Part shown: positions 1-5,427 of the stretch, in pieces
Position numbering within the stretch: position 1 is the first letter of the stretch
How the letters are laid out: each line of letters starts with the position of its first letter
DNA from: Spirochaetaceae bacterium
GTDB lineage: Bacteria > Spirochaetota > Spirochaetia > Treponematales > Breznakiellaceae
DNA: 12,082 nucleotides
Assembly: GCA_031284295.1 (NCBI GenBank)
Contig: JAITAE010000006.1
Location: 1-12,082 of the forward strand
Reading direction: 5' to 3'
Translations under genes and position numbers: made by a program
The notes under the pieces: generated by a model
Databases searched by the model: none
The model's input: the letters and a program-made list of their open reading frames with translations, nothing else
What the model was told of the DNA's origin: nothing

Positions 1-153
1 CTTAAAATATTCGCTGATAACATTCCCAAGATATGCCCCGCCCCGCAGCGAAACGTATATCACATCCGGCACAAAACCATCCCCGTAAATCCGCGCCGCC
101 AGCTTTATCGCGTTGTTCCGCACGGTATCATACATGGTAAATTCTTTTATCAT
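1..153 (-). CDS. Phosphoribosyltransferase-like protein, N-terminal part, cut by the window edge
   Basis: The frame reads leftward from an ATG at 153 and runs off position 1 without a stop, giving 51 residues. The visible sequence includes YDTVRNNAIKLAARIYGDGF, followed by a PDVIYVSLRGGAYL stretch. The pattern of a hydrophobic strand ending in RGG is typical of the start of the type I phosphoribosyltransferase fold (hypoxanthine/xanthine-guanine type). The PRPP-binding loop would lie outside the window, so substrate cannot be assigned. An in-frame ATG at 135 (MYDTVRNN) is a second possible start. The frame is also open upstream through the tandem repeats at 211-270, but that stretch is not protein-like. 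No clear Shine-Dalgarno precedes either ATG. Confidence 0.6.
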   Translation of the reverse strand, partial: MIKEFTMYDTVRNNAIKLAARIYGDGFVPDVIYVSLRGGAYLGNVISEYFK

Positions 154-159
154 ATCGAA

Positions 160-165
160 ATTATA
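160..165 (-). promoter_or_regulatory. Possible -10 box for the phosphoribosyltransferase-like gene
   Basis: On the minus strand the sequence reads TATAAT, an exact sigma-70 -10 hexamer, six bases before the ATG at 153. There is no good -35 element 17 bases upstream; the region is G-rich. If the box is used, transcription would begin about at that ATG, which would favour the second ATG at 135 or a leaderless message. This is a sequence match only. Confidence 0.3.
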
Positions 166-210
166 ACCAAAACCCCAATCCGCCGCCACCCCACCCCATC
201 CCACCAGGCG

Positions 211-270
211 GCCCGCCAGCGGGTTTAAAGTCCGCTACGCGCCCACCAGTGGGTTTAAAGTCCGCTACGC
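211..270. repeat. 30-bp tandem repeat, two copies, with a degenerate third
   Basis: Two adjacent 30-base units (211-240 and 241-270) are identical except at their fifth and tenth bases. Each contains the core GGGTTTAAAGTCCGCTACGC. A diverged third copy of the core (GCCAGCCGCTTTAAATCCATT) lies at about 289-309. The units can form small hairpins (CCCGC-CA-GCGGG, and AGCGG/CCGCT around TTTAAA), so they resemble REP-type repeats. They sit exactly where the transposase remnant at 310 loses its 5' part. Confidence 0.75.
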
Positions 271-309
271 GGTAGCATACCGCCAGGCGGCCAGCCGCTT
301 TAAATCCAT

Positions 310-531
310 TACCTTCCAAAGCATGAGAGTTGGCTTAATATGGCGGAAATAGAGCTTACCGTGATAAACAACCATGGATTATCTAAACGGATTCCCCGTA
401 TAGAGGAAATGAGAAAAGAGACGGCGGCATGGAACCGGAGACGCAATAAAGAAGCCAGTAAAATCAACTGGCGATTTACCACCGCTGATGCCCGCATTAA
501 ACTCAAGCGGCTTTATCCACAGTTTGAATGA
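310..531 (+). pseudogene. IS630-family transposase, C-terminal remnant
   Basis: An open frame with an ATG at 340 encodes 63 residues (MAEIELTVINNHGLSKRIPR at the start, FTTADARIKLKRLYPQ near the end). Homology continues in frame upstream of that ATG from about 310 (PKHESWLN then MAEIE), which matches the conserved block around the third acidic residue of the IS630 DDE domain. The E of MAEIE is the likely last catalytic acid. The rest of the transposase (about 250-300 residues in the family) is missing, because an in-frame stop at 301-303 and the tandem repeats precede it. This is therefore a 5'-truncated, inactive relic rather than a real 63-residue gene. Its right terminal repeat follows at 532-547. 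Confidence 0.88.
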
Positions 532-547
532 TGTCTGGATACTAGCC
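532..547 (+). repeat. Right terminal inverted repeat of the IS630 remnant
   Basis: TGTCTGGATACTAGCC begins directly after the transposase stop. It matches 13 of 16 positions with TGCCGGGATACTAGCA at 1328-1343 and, inverted, resembles 1185-1200. It contains TA dinucleotides, the usual IS630 target. The stop codon of the converging acetyltransferase (542-544 on the minus strand) lies within it. The matching left end is not present in this window. Confidence 0.6.
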
Positions 548-1030
548 ACTCGTTAATTTACCCAGGCCGGCCAGCTTTTCTTCCGTGACGCGGTACGTGG
601 TCCAGTCCGATAGCGGTACCGCGCCGATACTCCTGTAAAAGGCGATAGAAGGCGTGTTCCAGTCCAGGCAGGCCCATTCCAGCCTCCCACAGCCTCGCCG
701 CGCCGCGAGCCCGGCCAAATTTCGCAACAAGGCTCCGCCGATACCCTTGCCGCGCAGACCGGGCTTTACGAAAAGGTCTTCCAGGTAGATGCCGGGCTTT
801 CCCTTGAATGTGGAATAATTATGGAAGAACAACGCGAAACCGGCAGCCTGCCCCTCGTATTCGGCGATCAGGGCCTCAGCCCTTTTGTCGGCAAAAATAG
901 TCCGCCGCAGCCCCTCCGCCGTAGCTTCCACCTGATCCTCCAGATGCTCATACTCCGCAAGCGCGCGTATAAATTCAAGCAGCAGTTCCGCGTCTTCACT
1001 CACCGCTTCCCGTATACTGATCTTAGTCAT
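542..1030 (-). CDS. GNAT-family N-acetyltransferase
   Basis: This 162-residue protein is the usual length for a stand-alone GNAT enzyme, which moves the acetyl group of acetyl-CoA to an amine. The acetyl-CoA pyrophosphate loop is seen as RGKGIG at residues 93-98, after the beta-4 strand GIYLEDLFVKP (80-90). The C-terminal motif is NTPSIAFYRSIGA (125-137). The whole pattern, including FFHNYSTF at 68-75, is close to the diamine/spermidine acetyltransferase-like subgroup, but the substrate cannot be read from sequence. The start ATG shares ATGA with the stop of a short upstream frame (1027-1146), which suggests translational coupling. A GGCGG lies only two bases before the ATG. The TAG stop lies inside the IS630 terminal repeat, so the last few residues (about LTSG) may have been supplied by the insertion. 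Confidence 0.88.
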   Translation of the reverse strand: MTKISIREAVSEDAELLLEFIRALAEYEHLEDQVEATAEGLRRTIFADKRAEALIAEYEGQAAGFALFFHNYSTFKGKPGIYLEDLFVKPGLRGKGIGGALLRNLAGLAARRGCGRLEWACLDWNTPSIAFYRSIGAVPLSDWTTYRVTEEKLAGLGKLTSG

Positions 1031-1146
1031 TCCGCCGGTAAAATCTCCATAATTTCAAGATGTGTAAGCCTTACTATAGTTTTGTATCCCACAAAGCGCA
1101 AGTTATATCTGCCGTGCCGCATAAGCTCGCCCGCATACACCGCAGT
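1027..1146 (-). CDS. Short unrecognised frame coupled to the acetyltransferase; possibly a C-terminal gene remnant
   Basis: The minus-strand frame is open from 1146 to its TGA at 1027-1029. Possible starts are a GTG at 1140 and an ATG at 1122 (31 residues, MRHGRYNLRFVGYKTIVRLT then HLEIMEILPAE). It overlaps the acetyltransferase start by the four bases ATGA. The composition looks like a genuine protein tail rather than noise, but I do not recognise a family. A stop at 1147-1149 closes the frame, and the inverted-repeat element at 1185 begins shortly beyond. The simplest reading is that this is the end of a once longer gene, cut by mobile DNA. It could instead be a real leader-type small protein. 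Confidence 0.35.
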   Translation of the reverse strand, partial: TAVYAGELMRHGRYNLRFVGYKTIVRLTHLEIMEILPAE

Positions 1147-1184
1147 TTATGCCATGGCCGCTGTCATTCAGGCCATCGCTGCCT

Positions 1185-1343
1185 TGCTGGTATCCCGGCA
1201 CGATTAAACTTGTTGATTTAGTTTTGGAATTCGTGTCCTGAATAGGGTCTCCGCACGGGGAAACCTGTATTTGCAATGAACCTCCCCGCCGCAGAGCGGC
1301 GGGGTATTAAACCCCAAAGCAGAATAATGCCGGGATACTAGCA
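1185..1343. mobile_element. MITE-like element with IS630-type terminal repeats
   Basis: TGCTGGTATCCCGGCA at 1185-1200 is the inverted complement of TGCCGGGATACTAGCA at 1328-1343 with one mismatch in 16. The 159-bp interval encodes no plausible protein. It contains a perfect GC-rich hairpin at 1284-1304. The right end resembles the end of the IS630 remnant at 532-547 (13 of 16), so the element could have been moved by an IS630-type transposase. No clear target duplication beyond TA can be defined. Confidence 0.6.
1284..1304. repeat. GC-rich perfect hairpin inside the MITE-like element
   Basis: CCCCGCCGC, loop AGA, then GCGGCGGGG form a perfect 9-bp stem. TATTAAACCCC follows rather than a T tract, so it is not a standard intrinsic terminator. 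It resembles a REP-type palindrome, and its trailing TTAAACCC echoes the GGGTTTAAA core of the tandem repeats at 211-270 in inverted form. Confidence 0.7.
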
Positions 1344-1359
1344 GCGTATTGCACTTAGC

Positions 1360-1391
1360 GGCTTTTTTGCGTTTAATACCGCAAAAAAGCC
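1360..1391. repeat. 12-bp perfect inverted repeat with an eight-base loop
   Basis: GGCTTTTTTGCG and CGCAAAAAAGCC flank the loop TTTAATAC. This is a strong, symmetric stem with A/T runs inside it and no T tract after it, unlike a usual intrinsic terminator. It may be part of a repeat family, or a stem that isolates the omptin gene from DNA to its left. A perfect 12-bp palindrome, CGTAGCGCTACG, follows at 1410-1421. From here to 1558 no gene is visible. That stretch would hold the omptin promoter, for which only a weak TTTACA/TATTTT pair (1496-1501, 1517-1522) can be pointed to. Confidence 0.6.
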
Positions 1392-1558
1392 CGGTTTATG
1401 GGCTACGGTCGTAGCGCTACGCGCTGCTTGGGCATTGGCCGCTACTATTCCTGTTATCGTCAAAATATGCTCACGTGTTCTTGCCCCTGCTTTTCTTTAC
1501 ACCAAAAAGCGCGTAGTATTTTAACGGCGCGTATGCCGTTGCCATGCAGGAGCTTTTT

Positions 1559-2521
1559 ATGAAAAAAACGTATCTGATTCCGGCGCTTTTTATCACGCTG
1601 GGACTTTCGCTGTCCGCTGAACCGCTAAATAACAAGGGGCATAGCCTGTCGTTCGCGGCTGTAGGCGGGCTCTTGTCAGGCGAAAGCGAAGAAATCGTAT
1701 ACCGGAGCACCAGTTCCTCCACTAAACTAAGCCAATTGTTGTGGGACCTTAAGCCGCTTGCCTATGCCGGCGTTCAGGCACGGTATTCCTGGTTCGGTCC
1801 AAAAGGGGCCTGGGGCGTGTTCGCGGGCGTATCGTCCAAATTCGGTATTCCAGGCGAAACCGGCTTGATGGAGGACCGGGACTGGGTGCTGAGGGATTAC
1901 CCGGATGTGCTAACCAATTATTCTGTTCATGATAACAACACGGAAAGCGCCGTGCTTGTTGACGCGCATATAGGCGTATCGCGCAGAGTATCCCAAAAGT
2001 TTTTGCTAAAGGCCTTCCTGTCGTATGGTTTTATGTACTTTTCATGGAGGGCGCACGGCGGCTGTTTCCTGTACGCGGACATAGATTTGAATAATGACGG
2101 TAAGAAAGACGGCGGTTTTGGTACTTTCCCTCCGATAGATGTTATAAGCTATGAACAGGGCTGGCATATACTGTCGCCCGCCGCCGCTTTTTACGGGGAA
2201 TTCAACCGGTACTTTGATATCGAACTTACCATTAAACTGAGCCCTTTTATATGGTTTTCAGCGGAAGACAGGCATATTATGCGCGATCTGACCGTTACGG
2301 ATACCGGAAAGGGCGGGTTTTTCATTGAGCCGGGCCTGACATTCTCCTTCAAGCCAAAAGACGCCGTTGCAATATCCCTTTCCGTTTCATATAGAAATAT
2401 AAGCGGCGTTCGGGGGATCGGAGTCTATGATAGTCCGGGCGAAGCGCCTCTGAGCGGGGCAGCCGGGTCCGGATATTCCGCCTTGGACGCGGGGCTGACG
2501 CTGAACTATAAAGTGTTTTGA
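1559..2521 (+). CDS. Omptin-family outer-membrane protease
   Basis: The 320-residue product starts at the ATG preceded by AGGAG seven bases upstream; an earlier in-frame ATG at 1544 lacks such a site and would place charged residues before the signal peptide. Residues 1-20 (MKKTYLIPALFITLGLSLSA) form a signal peptide. The mature part follows the omptin pattern: LSGESEEIVY (39-48), KLSQLLWDLK (56-65), EDRDW (105-109) and AEDRH (235-239). The protein ends in an aromatic residue, as beta-barrels do. In OmpT the catalytic residues are D83/D85 and D210/H212; here they correspond to D106, D108, D237 and H239, all present. The family forms ten-stranded outer-membrane barrels that cleave exposed peptides, often between basic residues. 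An extra loop at about 174-185 (DIDLNNDGKKDG) looks like an EF-hand/dockerin-type calcium loop. The gene stands alone, next to the convergent pRiA4b-type gene. Confidence 0.85.
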   Translation: MKKTYLIPALFITLGLSLSAEPLNNKGHSLSFAAVGGLLSGESEEIVYRSTSSSTKLSQLLWDLKPLAYAGVQARYSWFGPKGAWGVFAGVSSKFGIPGETGLMEDRDWVLRDYPDVLTNYSVHDNNTESAVLVDAHIGVSRRVSQKFLLKAFLSYGFMYFSWRAHGGCFLYADIDLNNDGKKDGGFGTFPPIDVISYEQGWHILSPAAAFYGEFNRYFDIELTIKLSPFIWFSAEDRHIMRDLTVTDTGKGGFFIEPGLTFSFKPKDAVAISLSVSYRNISGVRGIGVYDSPGEAPLSGAAGSGYSALDAGLTLNYKVF

Positions 2522-2604
2522 CCGGGAAGAAAGTATAACCCAGGTGGACGGTTGCCGGGTAAAAAGCGGGATAGCGTATAGGCAACGATGACGCGCCGAC
2601 TCAT

Positions 2605-3243
2605 TTACTCAGCGTTACCCTTGGGCTTTTTCGGCTTGGGTTTGAACATCTTGTCCAGACGGGCGTTTATTTCTTCCTTATTGAAGTATTCGGGATCAAA
2701 ATCTCCAATCCACTCACTGATATAATCGTACTCCTCGTGGGCCGGATTCTGTAATATTTCAAACATATTCTCATAACCCCAGGGGCCTCCTGAGTCCTCA
2801 GGCGGGCCGGCCCGTTTTCCCCCAAGGCAGCGGGGGCGCGGCATATCCGTGTTTTCGGCGTCAAGGGGGATAATTTGGGATACCGTGATCACATGCTCCC
2901 AGGAATCCCCAAAATCGTAGAGATAGGCGAACTTTTGTTTCGGCTGTAAATCCAGTTCGTAAAGGCAAACAGAACCCTCATCGGCTGCGTCATCATCATC
3001 ATCATCGAAACCCATACCTGCCATTTCAGATACCATCGGTCTATATTCTGTTGAATCGATGGTAAAAGAATGTAAATGGCAATTATCCCAACCGAATGCG
3101 GCCTGTAGAATATCGTGAAGATCCGCCAGCGTGTAGTCGTCCGGAACAGTCAATTTCCGCCATATTTGCGGTTTGATATCCCTGACGCTTACCCGCAGTA
3201 CATAGGCTGATTGGGGACCATTGGAATGTTTTCTTTTTTTCAT
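2605..3243 (-). CDS. pRiA4b ORF-3 family protein (IS1096 passenger TnpR-like)
   Basis: The 212-residue protein has the hallmarks of the plasmid pRiA4b ORF-3 domain. These are VLRVSVRDIKPQIWRKLTVP near the N-terminus (15-34), ILQAAFGW with a following H (45-57), YLYDFGDSWEH (107-117) and CLGGKRAGPPED with GGPWGYENM (139-160). The function of this family is not established; it is often found near mobile elements and on plasmids. A run of six Asp (80-85) is encoded by a GAT microsatellite and forms an acidic linker. The start ATG has GAGG 11 bases upstream, a long spacing. A three-codon mini-frame (ATG ACA GTA TGA) lies between, its stop overlapping the start. The gene converges on the omptin gene and diverges from the Rnf operon. 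Confidence 0.85.
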   Translation of the reverse strand: MKKRKHSNGPQSAYVLRVSVRDIKPQIWRKLTVPDDYTLADLHDILQAAFGWDNCHLHSFTIDSTEYRPMVSEMAGMGFDDDDDDAADEGSVCLYELDLQPKQKFAYLYDFGDSWEHVITVSQIIPLDAENTDMPRPRCLGGKRAGPPEDSGGPWGYENMFEILQNPAHEEYDYISEWIGDFDPEYFNKEEINARLDKMFKPKPKKPKGNAE

Positions 3244-3401
3244 ACTGTCATATACCTCGTTTTACATAGAATAGCCGGGATATAAGTCCCGCCGCATCCT
3301 GACGGATACGGCAATAAGCCGCCCGCGGAAGTAACAATACTATACCAAGCCCGCCGGAAAAAGGCAATTCACCCCGCGGCATTGGTGTATATTCGACAGG
3401 C

Positions 3402-3427
3402 TTGACAAAAAGCGGGTGTTGGATAAT
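3402..3427 (+). promoter_or_regulatory. Possible promoter of the Rnf-like operon
   Basis: TTGACA at 3402-3407 is a perfect -35 hexamer. The best -10 candidate, GATAAT at 3422-3427, leaves a 14-base spacer, shorter than the normal 16-18. The first gene could formally start at the TTG in this hexamer, but family alignment favours the ATG at 3438, which is compatible with TTGACA being a promoter element. The rest of 3244-3401 shows no gene. Confidence 0.3.
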
Positions 3428-3437
3428 TGTAAAACTG

Positions 3438-3920
3438 ATGAAACTTGCTGAAAACTATTCGGTGCTGGTATCGTTTTTTCAGAATCCTCTGTTTCTGTCC
3501 GCGCTGACAAGTTTTCTTTTTGCCCAGTTCATCAAATTCGTGATAATAATCACGAAGAGAATAAAGAATAGCAGGAGTGAACTGCTGAAAGTCTTTATTT
3601 GGCGTACAGGCGGGATGCCGTCAAGCCACGCGGCCACGGTTACAGCCTTGACGGTTACGGTCGGGATACGTGAGGGTATTAACTCCAACCTGTTTATAGT
3701 ATCGCTGTTTATATCGCTGATAGTTTTGCGCGACGCGCTCGGGGTGCGGCACTCATCCGGGGTGCAGGCCAGGACGATGAATATGCTGGGGCGCGTCCTT
3801 TCGGAACGTTTTCAGATTGAATACCACCCTGTAAAAGAGATACTGGGGCACAGACCGTTGGAGGTAGTCGTCGGTTGTTTTATAGGGTTTTTTATCGCGG
3901 CGGCCTATGCCTATCTTTAA
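3438..3920 (+). CDS. DUF212 (YuiD-like) divergent PAP2-related membrane protein
   Basis: With the ATG at 3438 the product has 160 residues, the family size. Diagnostic blocks are TGGMPSSHAA (57-66), RDALGVRHSSGVQA (98-111) and KEILGHRPLEVVVG (133-146). They sit between hydrophobic segments at about 19-37, 85-97 and 143-160. The family is distantly related to type 2 phosphatidic-acid phosphatases (SSH motif, conserved arginine and histidine), but its substrate is unknown. The frame extends upstream to a TTG at 3402, giving 12 more residues with no family support. No good ribosome-binding site precedes 3438. Its stop overlaps the next gene by 14 bases, so it is the first gene of the Rnf-like operon. 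Whether it works with the complex is an inference from position. Confidence 0.85.
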   Translation: MKLAENYSVLVSFFQNPLFLSALTSFLFAQFIKFVIIITKRIKNSRSELLKVFIWRTGGMPSSHAATVTALTVTVGIREGINSNLFIVSLFISLIVLRDALGVRHSSGVQARTMNMLGRVLSERFQIEYHPVKEILGHRPLEVVVGCFIGFFIAAAYAYL

Positions 3921-5427
3921 CGGTAAAGTTTTGACAAAACTCGTCGCGGCGCTTGTCTGTTTGACGCCGCTATTGGCGCCGGCTCTAGGAATCAGGGCGC
4001 GGAACAAGGGTGGACACACGATTGGGTCATACATAACGCTCGTCACGGACGAACGGGTTGACGGTAAACTTATCGCGGAAAAGTTGGGCGAAGCCGGCAT
4101 CAAGGATGTTTTATCAGAATCTTCGCAGTGGGTTTTTTTGAACGATTTTTCAGGGCTCAGGCGTGTACCGCTTGATGAATTAAGCGATGTCCTGCTCGAA
4201 ACCGACCCGCGTAACGATGGTTACGCGGGTCGGCTAAGGTCTGTTTTCGTGCGGGACGGCAGACGGTATTTTTATATTCCGGCTTCTTCGTTTCACTCGT
4301 CGAATCCCGCCGTGATCGAAAATCGTGTCTCCGGCGCGCTGGAAGCTACGCCGTACAGCCTGGCAATGTCGAATATGTACGGCGGGGCCGACGCAAACTA
4401 CGCGCTTGTTTTTATTGCCGCCGCCCTGCTAAGCCTGGTATTTTCGTTGTTTGTTTCAAAATTACCTTCCGCGCGTTCCGGCGGGCGCCGCTCCATACCC
4501 GAATTTACGCTGATGACGGCGGCGCTGCTTCCGGCCTGTTCGCTTTTCATGTACCAGGGGCCCGCCGGTTTTGCGCTGGCGGCGGTAGCGCTCACATTTT
4601 TTACCGCGTTACACACTCAGATCAAACTTCTTTTTATACGGCTGCGCCATGAATCAGGCTTTCCCGTTTCACGGATCGCGGACTTTAAACAATTTTTGTC
4701 AAAGGAACGAAAAATTTTTATCTTTGTTTTTATACTGTTTGTGGCTATTTGTATGATGGGGGGAGTAAATATAATCTATGCGCTGACCGCTGTTTTATTC
4801 TTTTGCCTGAGCGTAGCGGCTTATTTCTACACCGAAACGATGCCGCGCGGGAGGGGCGCCCATCTGCGTTTTGTTCCGGTTGACATAAGGCCGCGCCGTC
4901 AAACTGGGCGCCGTGTGATGCTTATCGCGCTTCCGTTTACGTTTGCGTCAGTCGCGGTCATTTGCGTTCCGTTCGTAACGCGGACAGGGCGGCAAACGCC
5001 GTTGCGTTTGCCGCAAGCTGTCATAAACAAGTATATTCCGGCCATAGGCGCGGACGACTATGAACGTCATGTTGACTTTCAGAAAACTTTTTCGTTTAGA
5101 AAACTGGGTGCGGCGACCGGCTCTGGAAATTCGGCGTACGTCAGCTTTGAAACAGGCGATGACGGCCTGCTTTACCCCGCTGCGGGCGGCCCACCGGCCG
5201 GAGCGGGGGTAGACGGCGGCGTTCCGCCGTTTCCGCTGGAAAAACTTACCGGATTCCTTAACGGGGACGGCGGCGAGGCCGTCTTTACGCAAGGTCTGGA
5301 TGTAAAAAGTTTTATCGCCGTACTTCTGGCCCTGTCAATTTACATACCCAATTCCGGCTTTGCCCTGTATGGCAGCGGGAAAAAGGAGCGCGGTACGTTG
5401 TATATATCTAAATCGGTAACGGCATGA
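3907..5427 (+). CDS. Unrecognised multi-pass membrane protein of the Rnf-like operon
   Basis: I do not recognise a named family for this 506-residue protein. An N-terminal hydrophobic stretch (11-29) acts as signal or first membrane segment. A soluble domain of about 130 residues (31-163) follows, presumably periplasmic. Further hydrophobic segments lie at about 165-184, 200-215, 219-235, 269-287, 289-307, 337-356 and 467-488. A second soluble stretch lies at 357-465 and includes a Gly/Pro-rich part (about 426-441). No cysteine cluster, nucleotide-binding motif or catalytic motif is evident. It overlaps the preceding gene by 14 bases, and its stop shares ATGA with the rnfC start, so it is co-translated with the Rnf genes. 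It could be an accessory or replacement subunit of the complex; this is inferred from position only. The ATG at 3907 fits the overlap and the hydrophobic N-terminus, although no strong ribosome-binding site is seen. Confidence 0.75.
   Translation: MPIFNGKVLTKLVAALVCLTPLLAPALGIRARNKGGHTIGSYITLVTDERVDGKLIAEKLGEAGIKDVLSESSQWVFLNDFSGLRRVPLDELSDVLLETDPRNDGYAGRLRSVFVRDGRRYFYIPASSFHSSNPAVIENRVSGALEATPYSLAMSNMYGGADANYALVFIAAALLSLVFSLFVSKLPSARSGGRRSIPEFTLMTAALLPACSLFMYQGPAGFALAAVALTFFTALHTQIKLLFIRLRHESGFPVSRIADFKQFLSKERKIFIFVFILFVAICMMGGVNIIYALTAVLFFCLSVAAYFYTETMPRGRGAHLRFVPVDIRPRRQTGRRVMLIALPFTFASVAVICVPFVTRTGRQTPLRLPQAVINKYIPAIGADDYERHVDFQKTFSFRKLGAATGSGNSAYVSFETGDDGLLYPAAGGPPAGAGVDGGVPPFPLEKLTGFLNGDGGEAVFTQGLDVKSFIAVLLALSIYIPNSGFALYGSGKKERGTLYISKSVTA

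Noticed and set aside
181..309. CRISPR array
   Set aside because: The two 30-bp units are directly adjacent with no spacers, and no cas gene is present.
340..531. Independent 63-residue gene
   Set aside because: The sequence is the conserved end of an IS630 transposase, and homology continues upstream of the ATG, so it is a truncated remnant.
821..1207. Plus-strand open frame of 128 codons
   Set aside because: It runs antisense through the acetyltransferase start and into the MITE left end, and resembles no protein family.
1284..1304. Intrinsic terminator
   Set aside because: The stem is strong but no T tract follows on either strand, and no gene ends next to it.
2550..2586. Bidirectional terminator between the omptin and pRiA4b-type genes
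   Set aside because: Only a six-base GTTGCC/GGCAAC pair with a loop of about 24 bases is found, too weak to call.
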